This document shows positions 10,345 to 21,087 of a stretch of DNA of 64,000 nucleotides, one piece after another. Both the position numbers and the translations under genes were made by a program. The notes under the pieces are model-generated. The model saw nothing but the letters and a program-made list of their open reading frames with translations, was not told the DNA's origin and did not search any database. Numbering within the stretch: the first letter of the stretch is position 1; every line of letters starts with the position of its first letter. The stretch is from Nephrocerus scutellatus (Eukaryota > Arthropoda > Insecta > Diptera > Pipunculidae): assembly GCA_947095585.1 (NCBI GenBank), contig OX352761.1, positions 23,527,777 to 23,591,776 of the forward strand, given 5' to 3'.

Positions 10345-11050
10345 ATATGACCTAAATTAACCAGTTAGAAAGGTTGTTACTAGTCCAAACAAGCAGGGTC
10401 TTATCAATTTTGTAGGTTTTAATTTTCGACAAATTCGACAGAGCTTGATCCCAGACTCTGTCAAATGCCTTGGAAATATCGAGTGCAACAAATTTACTTT
10501 CACCAAATTTGTGAATAAACTGATTCCGCTTTTGGGTGAGATATGCCATTAGATCACCCGTAGAACGTTGCCTTCGAAAACCGTACGCCTGTAGAGTTTA
10601 GGTTGCTAAGAATTTCCTGAGATTCAAGGTATTGCATAAGCTTACGATTGATCAGCGTTTCAATGACTTTAGAAAGTATGGATGTTAGACCAATGGGTCG
10701 GTACGAGGAAAGAGATGACGGTTCGCCTTATTTAGGAACAGGCTGAACAAAGGCTGTTTTCCAAGTCGAAGACCCGTTGACCGTTGACCGTTGACGTTGC
10801 CAACACCTTTTCAAAACTTAAGCACGAATACCATCAGGCCCAGCAGATTTATAAATGTTGAGATCATTTAATACAAAAGCTATGAATACTTGACGAGTAC
10901 GAAAGTATATCTGTCCCATAGGGGATTCGACTCTTGCAAGTACAGGCGGCGACAACGTGCTATCTGGTAGCGTGGAGATAGCTGCGAAATGTGAAGCAAG
11001 CAAATTGGCCTTGTCTATAGAGCTGACAGTTGGAATGCCAATGTGAATTA
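10345..11050 (-). mobile_element. CR1/Jockey-like LINE fragment (reverse transcriptase N-terminal half)
   Basis: On the minus strand, 11003-10818 encodes the linker before the reverse transcriptase (DLNIYKSAGPDGIRA, the usual K-GPDGI motif). 10549-10352 encodes AYLTQKRNQFIHKFGESKFVALDISKAFDRVW, with the first catalytic Asp in VALDISKAFD. The piece between is out of frame but keeps RSTGDL-like and FRRQRSTGD-like sense. The element stops before YADD. A piece of a similar element is at 17745-18250 on the opposite strand. Confidence 0.75.
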
Positions 11051-11491
11051 GCGTTAAAGAGCGTATAGAGGATTGTTCCTCTCGCCATTACGTCAAAGTT
11101 TCTGATCACTTTCTCCAACGCCAGGCTGAAGAGGACGCAGTCCAGTCCATCCCCTTTTCGGAGCCCGTTATAGATGTTGAATGGGCTTGATAGTGTCCGG
11201 ATATTTTTACTAGGCTTACAACATTGGTCATGGTCAACCTACATAGTAATGTAAGTTTAGTTGGGATGCCGAATTCCCGCATGGCTTTATAAAGTTCTAC
11301 TCTGGCTATGCTATCATAAGCGGCTTTAAATTCTATAAAAAGATGGTGTAGTCAGTTTTGGTAGTCTAGACTAGACATTTTTCCATCACCTGCCTAAGGG
11401 TGTAAATCTAATCAGTTGTTAATTTGCCTGGGATGGTATGGTCCAATCATGACTCTAGCCTATGGGACTATCCAGTCTTTGAGGATATATA

Positions 11492-12071
11492 GGGTTTTTC
11501 AATAAGAGCACTTCAACTTTTTTTTAGAATAAAACACAAACTGTTCGACTTTTGAACTAACTTTTTTTTTATTAACGAATTTGAACATATACATATGATA
11601 CATTTAAGTATGAAACTCGATTTCTTTTGCATGACCACCGCGTGCACGTTTTACGAAGTGAGCCTCATCGCTGAAGATGATTTTTCGGTGAAAATCTGCA
11701 TCATTTTCGATTTGCTCTTGAGCCCAATTCACGAATCGGCGTCGCTTCAAATGGTCAAACGGCTTTAGTTGTTGTGTCAGCTTGATCTTATACGGATGTA
11801 GGCCAAGATCTTTACTATACGGTCGATTGTCGAACGGGCTGGCTTGTTAAATGGACCGTAAAATGGCCGTAATGCTCTTAAAGTAGCGGCAACAGAACGA
11901 TTATTTTGATAAAAAATTTGCACGATTTGCAATCGCTGTTCACATGTGTAGCGTTCCATGATGAACTGTATACTAATGAAGTTTCCAAATGACAAAAGAA
12001 CAATAAAAAATATGGCGTCGTTCGCCGTTCCTATCGGAGAAAAGTTGAAGCGCACCTGTTGAAACACCCGA
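11492..12071 (-). mobile_element. Tc1/mariner-type MITE, copy A (internally deleted, TA-flanked)
   Basis: A short element with imperfect terminal inverted repeats of about 30 bp (GGGTTTTTCAATAAGAGCAC at one end; reverse complement of TCGGGTGTTTCAACAGGTGC at the other), flanked by TA on both sides. Insertion into TA is the rule for IS630-Tc1-mariner elements. Its insertion splits a family B LINE, whose two halves resume in order on either side. The interior retains only the start of a transposase and a piece around the first catalytic Asp joined to the C-terminus. It is nearly identical to copy B at 33234-33812. Confidence 0.85.
11777..11959 (-). pseudogene. Truncated Tc1/mariner-type transposase, N-terminal helix-turn-helix (copy A)
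   Basis: A 60-residue open frame beginning MERYTCEQRLQIVQIFYQN, then SVAATLRALRPFYGP and PARSTIDRIVKI. This is the DNA-binding N-terminus of an IS630/Tc1-mariner transposase. After VKI a deletion shifts the frame and gives a short nonsense end (LAYIRIRSS). In the other frame the sequence continues GLHPYKIKLTQQLKPFDHLK to IIFSDEAHF, where a second deletion joins it to the C-terminus RGGHAKEIEFHT. No functional DDE domain. It could at most make a DNA-binding peptide. Confidence 0.78.
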
Positions 12072-12213
12072 TAGAAGGAAATCTTATACGCGGTAATCAA
12101 CAACGTTATACTACGATATTTGTTATGTTGTGCCCCATACATGCTAGTCTGCTGGCATCGCTTCTTTTTCTCATACTTGCACTATTATTTCATGAATTGC
12201 TTGGTGTATTGCG

Positions 12214-14485
12214 GGAGATATGTATAAAACAAGCAGCAAAAATGTTCAGTTGAACAGAAATCATCTGAAAAAGAGTGTTTTGTTTTGAGCGCCGCACTTT
12301 TTGCAACCCTCATAGATCCGGCCCTGTGAGAAAGTTCATATCAATCCGGCCAATGATAACTTTTCTGTCTATCACTGAACAGTTCTTTTTGTCGGTTTTC
12401 ATCACTGTCTAAGCTGCTGCGTCATTAACCAAGATAGGAAGTGGGATTTCTTAGTTTGTCTACGTCTGCAGAGAAATAAAGCACTAGACTCAACGGGGAA
12501 CGGGTCTCTATTTCCAGACTTTACAACTGATAGTGGTGTCGGTTTTCTTCCCTGAATAATGTGAGCCCTTTAGGGCAAATAAAGATGTCTTCAGTAAGTA
12601 TTATGGATGATCTACGGTGCTTCGGTAAACACCCCGCATGGATGGATGTCATCCAGCTTAATCATGTAAAAAGTAGTTAACATAAATTAAATTTGGCTTA
12701 AAGCTTCTAATAATGCTTTTGCGTTTAATTCAATCTCCACTCCGATGTAACTTTATATGGAATGGACTTATGTTTGCCTTACCTTCCTACTTGTTAATGT
12801 AAGCTATATACTTTTGCTCTTGACTGCATATGATTGCCATTTTGCAAAAGCTAATTAGATAACTTTTAGCACTAAAAGCGCACCTAAGCGTCTTTGCATT
12901 GATAGAATATAAAAATTCAAAATAATAAAAATTATAAGTGAGGCGCCGCGGTTTATGGTTTCTTATCGTATCTAATGACGTCCGTTTATGGATTTATTGT
13001 AGAGTGGAATGGAGTTTTTTTTTTTTTTTTTACTTTACAGTTGTCACATCACCAAGCCTGCAGACGATATTCTAAGAAAGAATTCTAATTATGGAGGCGG
13101 TGCATATCACAATAAGCGAGACGGCTCACTTAAATACCGATTTTTCAACAACAACAACAACAACAAGGCAAAGCTTTATAATATATGTATGTAGAGAACA
13201 CATGATATTATAGCATCGCCGTCGTTCCTAATTATGTAGCGCTGTAAACATTTCTATAAAAACGTCGTATCTTCTAATGCATGGTGGCCGCAAATGATGT
13301 TTTCAGTAAATAGTGGCAATGCAGCCAACTTTAATTATATGGTATAGCGTATAGGTATACGTTCGTATGTATGAACTTCAGGACCACATCAAAAGCTCGA
13401 TGAATTTTTATTAAGTACACTCAATTGCAATGCGGTGGCGGTGGTGGCGGCTTATATAATATAGCTGCTACCAAACCCATTATTATTTCCACAGTTGACC
13501 TATCTGCATCACGCCTCAAAAATGCAACAAAAAAGTTCCGATCGAAATCATCATCATCATTTCCAAAACAATGCACTTAGTACCGGCGGTGCAGCGAGTT
13601 AATGCAGGCCGGCCCACCATCACGCGGTTTGCAAGCTAGCTAGCCAGCCAGCTAAACATACACGTATACATATTGCGACTCATTAAAACCTTTTACAATC
13701 GTACGCTGTACTTTACGCTCGTTTTCGTGTGGTGCAGTTTAGGTTTCTGTTTGCGCCGCCCGGGGAGTGCGGCTACCGCTTTATCTATCCATCTACAACA
13801 TACGTACTAAAATCTATTAGAGAGCTTATTTGCCCGCAACAGCCCCGACCGGCTAACTAACAAGTAACAAGAAGCGCAGCGCGATGTCTCGGCTCTCAGC
13901 GTTGTGCGGTTCAATAAATTTTATTGAGATGAACGCCACTAAAACTGAATGAGGGAATGTCATTTATTGCTGCGGATTTTAAGTTGTTGCCGACACGCCA
14001 TACGCGCCGCGCCGCCTTGGGCACACTGCAATCCGTCGTATTGGACGCATCCATGACAGTCAGTCACAAAATACTTGTACTTGTCAGGTTGTGGTTGGGA
14101 GGGTGGTGGGAAGCATCTATTCATTGCCTCGCTACAGTCAACTGTACGAACGCCGTCGGGGTTAAAAGTGATGTGTCGGTGCAAGAAGCTGATTTATTTC
14201 TAAAGCTTATGCTTGTGATCATCCAAAATTATACGCAGCGGACATAATGGGTCCTTTTAGCGGTTAACATTTTTGCTAAGTGAGTTTATGGCATTCAAGC
14301 GAACTCGATATAAAACTTTTTGGGATTTCGGGTACAGACAATTTTAGGAATATGTTTAGATAATCGGCATTTAAATTTAGATAAGAGCTGTTAACCTTCC
14401 GCTTAGTTCAAGGGAATTATTTCTGTCTTCCTAAACTCTACAGGCGTTCTTCATTCACCTCAGGTAGTATTCTACAAATGATATG
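12214..14485. other. Unique non-coding sequence, possible spineless intron DNA
   Basis: About 2.3 kb without a recognised transposon. It contains an AACAAC microsatellite (about 13150-13167), a poly-T run at 13016-13030, an ATC run at 13547-13558 and a GC-richer part at 13600-14170. Both strands of 13957-14247 are open for 70-95 codons, but the translations show no family features and the two overlap, so I do not call a gene. The mixed composition differs from the flanking repeats. Confidence 0.5.
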
Positions 14486-14489
14486 AGTG

Positions 14490-14765
14490 TTTTTTTAAAT
14501 TCTCTATATTAACTTCGCGTGCCTGTGGCTGGCTGGCTGGCTGGCTGGCAGAATCTTGTGATCAATTTTTAACTTACTTCCTAAATATTTTATGCAAAAA
14601 GTACCCGGTTTTCTTCAAATTTTATATGCATGTGTATCTCCGATGGACAACACTTTTTGTAAAAATTTGGAAGTGAAATGGCCCCGGGGTCGGGGGGCTC
14701 TCTAAGAAAATTTTTAAAAAATTTACCCGATTTTAATCAAACCTTGCACATTGTGTATCCCCGAT
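14490..14765 (-). repeat. Family C element 2 (minus), short
   Basis: Starts with the 3' module (AAATTCTCTATATTAACTTCGCG), followed by a GGCT tetranucleotide cassette (about 14525-14549). Then come the inverted GATCAATTTTTAAC-type terminal sequence and one to two monomers with TATGCATGTGTATCTCCGAT and GGCCCCGGGGTC. It abuts the truncated 3' end of the RTE LINE at about 14765. Confidence 0.8.
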
Positions 14766-15647
14766 TATTCTCAGTGTCCTCCTTAAGCACTTGTTGACGA
14801 AAACTTGGAGGCGCGTCGCAACTGAGAGAACGTTAGATCTGAAGATCGTTAGCTTCAGATTCCGGGAGATTTGCGAGGAGTTCCAGATATTATTTAGCAT
14901 ACTATAGGAGTGTCGCACCTTGTTTTCACGAGAGCATACATCCGAGTTAGCACCACCATTTTTTGAAATCCAGCTGCCCAAATAACAAAACTTATCGACT
15001 TCCTCTATCTGATGTCCGTCAATCGAGAGATTACATGTTCCACTAGCGTTAACGCGAAGTAGTTTTGTTATTGAGACGTTAATTTTTAAACCCACTTTGT
15101 TAGCGTGGAGTTCTAGGGAGTTTAATTTTCGATACATGTCATCTAGCAATTGTGTTAGGAAACAGATATCATCGGCATAGTCCAGGTCTTCTAGGCGGTG
15201 CAAAACATTCCATTGCAAACCCGATGGAGTACGGGTTACTATTTTCATCACCCAGTCGATGGCAATTGTGAAAAGCAATGGTGAGAGGATGCAACCTTGC
15301 TTGACGTTATTAAAAGTGCGTTTAAAATCTACAAAAACCATATACAGAAGAGAGCGATACTCAACTGACGGTTCAATTATTATACGCAGGGTGTTAATTT
15401 GGTCAGTACAAGAACGGTTTGGGCGAAATGTTGCTTGCTCATTTCTCAAAATTGGCTCTATTGCATTCTGTAAGCGCCTAGCTATTATAGAGAAGATAAC
15501 TTTGTTTATGGTGTTAAGCAGGGTAATTCCTCTCCAGTTTTCGCAATGGCTCAAATCACCTTTCTTGGGGAGTTTGACTATTAAGCCTTCTTTTAACGAC
15601 GATGGAATGGATTCAGATTCCCAGATATCTTGATATATCGCATGCAA
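14766..15647 (-). pseudogene. RTE-like LINE reverse transcriptase with in-frame deletions (R1)
   Basis: Open for about 290 codons. Visible motifs are LIVKLPKKGDLSHCENWRGI (22-41), FRPNRSCTDQINTLRIIIE (74-92), FVDFKRTFNN (105-114), VKQGCILSPLLF (115-126), LDYADDICFL (155-164, catalytic pair intact), VGLKINVSITK (185-195) and CYLGSWISKNGG (221-232). Between FNN and VKQGC the usual fifty-odd residues (RRGIP...YDG...VLH) are absent. A second gap of about a dozen residues lies at SNVLSV|ATRLQVF (276-277), where LLYGCETW is expected. After CLRRTLRIIGDTQ the sequence is cut off. Not functional. Confidence 0.85.
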
Positions 15648-15662
15648 TGTTCGCGTAGTTAG

Positions 15663-15890
15663 CTAGACGTCGCCTTGGAGGAGTTCTGCGTAGATGTTGT
15701 CATTGCCTGCTGCTTTACCTGATTGCAGTGAACTAATTGTTGTCCTTATCTCATCCAACGAAGGAGTAGCGACGCTGATGTTAAGTAGCCTATTAGGGTG
15801 CATATGTGGGTTGATGGACGTGCCTGGCGAAGTACAATTCAAAACATTCCTAAAATGTTCTGTGCAGCGAGTTAATTGTTGTTCCTCCAT
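15663..15890 (-). pseudogene. RTE-like LINE linker between endonuclease and reverse transcriptase (R1)
   Basis: Seventy-five codons in another frame from the neighbouring blocks. They read RCTEHFRNVLNC, then SLDEIRTTISSLQSGKAAGN and DNIYAELL, the standard segment just before the first reverse transcriptase motif (K-A-G-D-I-AEL). It ends five codons before the next block begins, so a small frameshift and a stop separate it from the catalytic part. Confidence 0.82.
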
Positions 15891-16027
15891 AAGGATTAAA
15901 GAGCCATCTATTGCCTTAACAGGGTAGTTGATGTGGTGTTTCTTATTGGCGAGCTTACGAGCGAGTTGGTAGACTGTGCTATATTGTCTGCTATCAGCGG
16001 CTTGCTGTGCTTGTGTTGAGATTTCGC

Positions 16028-17122
16028 TTAGCCATGCTTGTTTGTCGTTCCTAGCTGAACGGGTAACTTGCCGTCCAGACCCCTATACTTCCGCGCTAAT
16101 GCGCTTCGCTCGGCATCCGAGGCCGCGATTAACTCTATTATGGTGGATTGGCGTTCACGAATGGTGTTCCATGTGCTATCTGATATCCATTCTTTTCTAG
16201 TTTTGTCGGGATAACCTAAAACCGATGAGGCTGCTTCCGTATACGCATTTACTGTTTTCTCCCATTTAGACTTTAGGATTTGGGGCTGTATCACAGAGAG
16301 AGACTGTTGTACGCGGAATACATATTGCAGTTTCACATCTGGGTCTTTCAGTGCTGCTACAGCTGGGTTTCTCGTTATTTGACTTCGTGTGGCTGAGTGG
16401 ACCGCGAGCTTCAACCGCACACTGCCAACCACAAGGTGGTGGTCACTGTACACGTCGTCTGCTCTTCGGGTTCTAACGTCCAGCAAAGATGATCGCCACT
16501 TGCGGCTTATAGCGATGTGATCAATCTGGTTGTTGTACATGTAATCAGGAGAGGTCCAGGTGGCTTTGTGGATGTTTTTGTGGGGAAAAATTGTGCCTCC
16601 AATGATTAGGTTGCGATCAGAACATAGATCAGCAAACCTTTCACCGTTGTTATTAATAGAACCAAGGCCGTGTATTCCCATGACATGTTCCCAATCACTG
16701 TTGTCGCTGCCTACCTTTGCGTTAAGGTCACCCATCAAAATAACGATATCACTCTTCCCTAGTCTTGCAATAATAATTCTATCGGATATTGCTCGCCAGT
16801 CCTGTAACGATCTTCTCGCGGCTTTAGAGAGTAGAAATCCCACTCCATTGGCATGGTGTTCTCCTGCAGGCTTACCCGAAAAAATTAGAAACTCGCCGGT
16901 AGATGTTCGTTTTTCCCCTGCTCCAGGCCATCTCACCTCACCAAGACCAAGACTCTCTAGATGGTATTTACGGAATTCTTTTGTTAATTGTGCAAGCGTT
17001 GTTGTCTTGACAAGCGTGCAAATGTTCCAAGTTCCAAAACGTGTCCTTTTCCGTGGGCCAAAGGTCATAGGTGTTGATAAATTCGATACGTATCCGAGGC
17101 TTGTATTAGTTTCAAGAATCAA
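16028..17122 (-). pseudogene. RTE-like LINE APE endonuclease and linker (R1)
   Basis: 364-codon frame. Apurinic endonuclease motifs in order: FGTWNI (residues 29-34), SLGLGEVRWPGAGE (57-70, catalytic Glu in GEVRW), NGVGFLLSK (92-100), MGDLNAKVG (130-138, catalytic Asp and Asn), NGERFADLC (159-167), IHKATWTSPD (184-193), NQIDHIAISRKW (198-209) and YSDHHLVVGSV (225-235, catalytic Asp-His). The 40 or so residues normally between ARF and DIVILMGD are missing: the text goes directly from IIIARLGKS to DIVILMGD at residues 117-131. That segment includes part of the nuclease core (the QCYAPT motif), so activity is unlikely. The rest of the frame is linker sequence with KWEKTVNAYTEAASSVLGY. Confidence 0.88.
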
Positions 17123-17130
17123 TTAATTCA

Positions 17131-17461
17131 GTTGAGTGGTGATTGGCCAACCGCAACCTAGGTCGACATGAAGCACCGCCGACCAAGGCAAGTCCACCTT
17201 TTTATTTAGCCCCGGAGTTGTGGTGCGAGAGGCTAAGGACATGACTGTCTATAATCGCGTCATCATCACCGTTTGTCACCAGTTTTGTATTTCGGAGTAT
17301 CCACTAAACGATACATATACGAGCTTTTCCGTGATGTTGAACTGATACACAAAATTACGCTTGATACTTAAAGTGCTCCAGTTCTTAAACGAATTGCAAC
17401 CTCTTCGAAGACTATTAGTATTTTGTTGCAGCAAATATGGCACAACTTCAAGGATAATCAT
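17131..17461. other. Unassigned sequence between two RTE fragments
   Basis: 330 bp; possibly RTE 5' leader near 17130-17240. Nothing else recognised. Confidence 0.4.
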
Positions 17462-17740
17462 TTACTAAGGCCCTAAATCCCCTTGTGGGTCTCAGGGCCT
17501 TTAAAACGCTTTGGCGCTATCGTGTTTTCTAGAAAAAACGTATCATATCTCTGCCAAACTTCTTCCTTGCTGTAGTGACTTCTCTTCGACAGTTCGTGCC
17601 ATGTACTCGTATGTCTGGGTCGACCCGTTCTTCTTCTGCCCGGGGTTAGTGGGTTCCATTGCATTGCAGACAGAGCTACAAGGTGACAACTTGTATGATT
17701 GTATGAATTGTTTCACTCGATATATCCAGGCCATTTGACA
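17462..17740 (-). mobile_element. RTE-like LINE 3' end fragment (R2)
   Basis: Reads RNAMEPTNPGQKKNGSTQTY-like sense, then MARTVEEKSLQQGRSLAEI and, after a stop and insertion, GPETHKGI. This is the C-terminal tail of the RTE-like ORF2 (RTVEEE...GKSW-EL motif) and its 3' end, the same sequence seen at 21100-21293 and 43140-43245. Frame broken. Confidence 0.75.
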
Positions 17741-17744
17741 GAGT

Positions 17745-18250
17745 CTGCATTAAGTTCTTTTGTCGAAAATGAGTGTCTTTGAAATCGATAACACCCTGCT
17801 TGATTGGACTAGTAGCGACCTTTGTGTGTGTATTCAATCCAAACTGTATTGGACAGTTTCAATACCAATGTTCACCGCATAATGGTCGGTGTTCCTCAAG
17901 GCTCTGATTTTAATTTTAATTACTATACTTTTAATCTAATGTGCTGATGACAGCTTCCTAAGTTTTCTCCAAGAGTTCTTACGATTTCTGCACGTCCCTC
18001 GTCATCGCATGTGGAACTTGAACTACAACGTATGTTAAGGACTCTGACCTTGACAGCATAACAGAGTGGGGATTACATCCACAATTGAGTTTAATTTAAC
18101 GCTTCTAAATTAAATGCTCCTATCATAAAATATGTTACCTTTGTAGTGTCCTATAACTTTAAGGGGAAGAATCGTGGTTTCGACCTAACGTCATCTTCTA
18201 CAGTACAACGCTTGAACGCAAGAAGCTACAGGGCTGGTGTCGCTCTATTT
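17745..18250 (+). mobile_element. CR1/Jockey-like LINE fragment (reverse transcriptase middle)
   Basis: Translating in shifting frames gives FDRVC, NTLLDWTSS, SNVHRIMVGVPQGS (about 17865-17910), then LMCADDSFLSF around 17938-17965, where the YADD box has become CADD. It overlaps in content with the opposite-strand piece at 10345-11050 (DKTLLVWTSN). Heavily mutated. Confidence 0.6.
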
Positions 18251-18404
18251 AAAAAGAAAATTAAATTCCAATTTTGATACAGTTAATATTTTTTATAATT
18301 TGGGAAGTTTTACAGGACGTCAAATTAAATTTTTTTTATTTAATTTTGAAAAATTTATTTCTAAATGCAAGATAATTTCTTTAATATAAATCACTGGCGG
18401 AAAT

Positions 18405-18650
18405 ACCCAGCGTTGCCCGGTTGCCCCCATCAAACTGTTTCACCGCTCTACCCCCACCCAACTGACTACCAAGACCTACCTTAAGATACCCACCACCCCC
18501 CTCACATATATCACCACTATCTATCAAATGTACGGTCTTCGAGTCAATCTCATACAAAGTATACCTAGCCACCCACCAAATCAACCTCTTCAACACCATC
18601 ACCACACTAACCACCTACAAACATCCACCCCAACCGTTCCCACCACATTC
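18405..18650. repeat. C-rich, G-poor low-complexity stretch preceded by CCCAGCGTTGCCCGG
   Basis: Similar in composition to 8690-8945. The segment starts with AAATACCCAGCGTTGCCCGG, a motif I associate with repeated insect elements though I cannot name the family. It is followed at 18690-18712 by an ACAGACAAACAGAC tetranucleotide run, which leads straight into family C element 3. Confidence 0.45.
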
Positions 18651-18715
18651 AGCTATATCGGAGGAACGGTCTTCGAGTTAATCCTGAACAGACAAACAGA
18701 CATACAGACAAAGTT

Positions 18716-19133
18716 TAATTTTTAAATTCTCTATATTAACTTCGCGTTCCCGTGGCTGGCTGGCTGGTGGCCAAAATCTTGTGATCAATTTTTAACACAC
18801 TTCCTAAAGTCCGATTTTATTGAAATTTTGCACACATAGATATTTCCGGTGACAATAGTTTCTATTATAATTTGAGTGTGATCGGGCCGCGGGGTCGGGG
18901 GGCTCCCATACAAATATTTTTCCCCTGCTTCAGATCACTTCATACTGTAATGAATGTGTTCTGTTTGCGTTGTACCCTGTGTCCTGTGCGCTGTGGGCAG
19001 CGCTGCTTGCTCTATTGATGTTGGGTTGAAGTGCTTCGTATGTGATTTTAAATTTTAGCATTTATAGTGGAATTCGGTATGCTTTTGGTTATTAGAGAAT
19101 TTACATGAAAAATTTTATGGGTTGTTTTTTTTA
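18716..19133 (-). repeat. Family C element 3 (minus), both end modules present
   Basis: From 18716: 3' module (AAATTCTCTATATTAACTTCGCG), a short GGCT cassette, the last-monomer sequence (CACTTCCTAAAGTCCGATTT), a GGGCCGCGGGGTCGGGGGGC patch, then unrelated filler. It ends with AGAGAATTTACATGAAAAATTTTATGGGTTG, the inverted 5' module. It shows an element reduced to about one monomer with both ends kept. Confidence 0.75.
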
Positions 19134-19445
19134 TATATATTAAGATTTATCGATGACGCACTGTACTGTACGCCTACCCACAAGAAAAGGAAAGGCCCAA
19201 TATCAATGAAGGTTTAGCACTGAGGTGAGATTTAATATCAAATGATAGGTAATAAAAGTTTCAGGCACAAACGGTACGATAAAATGTAAAAATGTATTTA
19301 AAGGTTTGGTTTTGGAGAGATAGCCTTTCCATAAGCCCCCTTTTGAAATGTATGTTCCTACGCAGAGTAAATATTGGCGCTTTATCATCATTATAATAGG
19401 CTCTACAGATGTGGAACGCAACTGGCATCATGCAAAATATCTCTC
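19134..19445. other. Unassigned spacer between family C copies
   Basis: AT-rich, nothing recognised. Confidence 0.4.
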
Positions 19446-19449
19446 CACT

Positions 19450-19765
19450 TTTTAAATTCTCTATATTAACTTCGCGTGCACGTGGCTGGCTGGCTGGTCA
19501 GATTTTCTGATCAATTTTTAACCCACTTCCTAACGCCCGATTTTATTAAAATGTTGCACACATATATATTACCGGTGACAATACTTTCTATTTATTTTTT
19601 TTTTAAAAATTAACCCGACTTTCTTCAAATTTTACACACATGTGTATCTTATATTAATTTTTTCCAAATTAACCCGATTGAAACTTTGCACACATATGTA
19701 TCTCCGATTAGAGAATTTACCTAAAAAAATTTAATTTTTATGGGTTCTTTTTTATAACCAATGTC
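19450..19765 (-). repeat. Family C element 4 (minus), both end modules present
   Basis: 3' module at 19452-19485, GGCT cassette, last monomer, about two partial monomers (ACACATGTGTATCTTATATT at about 19637), then the inverted 5' module (AGAGAATTTACCTAAAAAAA...TTTATGGGTTC) ending near 19765. It directly abuts a scrap of family B 3' end (19762-19900). Confidence 0.78.
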
Positions 19766-19900
19766 ATCCAGTTTGGTATTACTTAACTCTGGAAGTCCTG
19801 GTATTAAGCTATGCATCTAGCGTACGCTTGGCTTGTCCCGCATAAGTGGCCCATAAATCTTATCACAAATAACTTTTCGAGTTAGATCCAGGAAAAGAAT
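19762..19900 (-). mobile_element. LINE family B 3'-end scrap
   Basis: ATGTCATCCAGTTTGGTAT, then a match to the C-terminal and tail region of the copies at 23880-24000 and 61530-61660. Too short for any protein call. Confidence 0.6.
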
Positions 19901-20124
19901 TGTACTGTAACTTTTAAATGTCTTTATGTTTGAAATAAAAGCTCAACTTGTTACTTTAAACGAGTTTTGATTTTCGGTAACCGACCGATTCCACTAGCAC
20001 AATTCCACTTGGCGTAATTCCACTGGGGAGCAATTTAACTCGCACAATTGAACTTGTATAGTTACACGGAAACGCAAGTACAGAAATACACACATTAATA
20101 TTTTGTTTGCGTTATCATTGTTTT

Positions 20125-20850
20125 AATTGTACAAAAAAAAAAAACAACCCATAAAAATTACAATTTTTCATGTAAATTCTTATATAGGAGATGGGTATGT
20201 GTTAAAATTTGAAAAAAACCGGGCTAATTTTTAAAAAATTTACATGGATACCACACGGGTCTCAGGGCCCGATCACTCCAACAAACTTACAAAATGTTTT
20301 GTCCATCAGTGATACACATGTGTTTAAAATTTGAAGAAAATCGAGCCAATTTTTAAAAAATTTATATGGGCACCCCTCGGACCTCACTCAAAACCTCACT
20401 CCAAAAACTTTACAAAAAATTGTGTCCATCGGTGATACACATGTATATAAAATTTGAAGAAAATCGGGTTTATTTTCTTTGAAAAATTTTTATTTTTGCA
20501 AAAAAGTGTTCCATCGGGTTAAGTTTTTTAAAAAATTTATTGGGGCCCCATGACCCTACAAACCCTGTCCCCAAAATTTTTACAAAAAGTGTTGCCTATC
20601 GGAGATGCACACGTATATAAAAAAAATCGAGTAAAATTTTGTATAATATTTGTATGGGAGCCCCCCGACCCCGAGGCCCGAGGTGCCCAAAATAGATAGT
20701 GTTGTCATCGGAGATATGCATGTGTGCAAAATTCCAATGAAATAGGACTTTGGGAAGTGGGTTTAAAATTGATCGCAAGATTCCACGACAAACAAACAAA
20801 CCAACAAACAAACACACGGCAAGTGAAGTTAATATAGAAAATTTCAAAAC
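20125..20850 (+). repeat. Family C element 5: 5' module, about five monomers, ACAAACAA cassette, 3' module
   Basis: Complete architecture: AACAACCCATAAAAATTACA and TTTTTCATGTAAATTCTTA at the left, then monomers spaced about 100-125 bp. The distinct last monomer follows (ATAGATAGTGTTG, then GGGAAGTGGGTTTAAAATTG), then a cassette of ACAAACAAACAAACC units (20787-20815), then GTGAAGTTAATATAGAAAATTT. Confidence 0.85.
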
Positions 20851-20899
20851 AATTGCGCTCGCGATTTACCACCATAAATGCGTTTGATTATCAAAAAGT

Positions 20900-21085
20900 T
20901 AAATGGTGCAAGTTGAATTGTGCCAAGTGGAACTGTGCCAAGTGGAATTGTGCCCAGTTGAATTGTGCCAAGTTGAATTGTGCCAGTGGAATTGTGTCCA
21001 GTGGAATTGTGCCCAGCTGAATTGTGCCAAGTTGAATTGTGCCAGTGGAATTGTGTCCAGTGGAATTGTGTCTAGTGGAATTGGC
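20900..21085. repeat. 15-bp tandem repeat (GTGCCAAGTTGAATT-type)
   Basis: About twelve units alternating CAAGTTGAATTGTGC and CAGTGGAATTGTGTC. Diverged inverted copies of the same unit (CACAATTCCACTTGGC-like) lie at 19995-20060. It starts right after family C element 5 and ends at the CTT-rich 3' tip of RTE fragment R3. Its periodicity of three makes all frames open, giving spurious VELCQ-type peptides. Confidence 0.85.
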
Positions 21086-21087
21086 CT

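Larger units (their letters stand above)
11055..12213 (-). mobile_element. LINE family B, copy 2, split by a MITE
   Basis: 11055-11491 matches the reverse transcriptase part of the copies at 1200-1560 and 24620-25010. 12074-12213 continues with the piece seen at 25045-25220. The 580 bp between them is an inserted Tc1/mariner-type MITE. Frame breaks are frequent; no intact ORF. Confidence 0.8.
14766..17130 (-). mobile_element. RTE-like LINE copy R1 with internal deletions
   Basis: A minus-strand non-LTR element of the BovB/RTE-like type, comprising APE endonuclease (17122-16400), connecting region (16400-15650), reverse transcriptase (15647-14930) and the start of the C-terminal part. It is cut at about 14766 by family C DNA. 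The reading frame is largely open in two long blocks (364 and about 290 codons), separated by a short region with frame changes at 15650-16030. At least three conserved segments are missing without frame loss. Confidence 0.88.

Noticed and set aside
13957..14247. Open frames on both strands
   Set aside because: They contradict each other, and neither shows a known motif.
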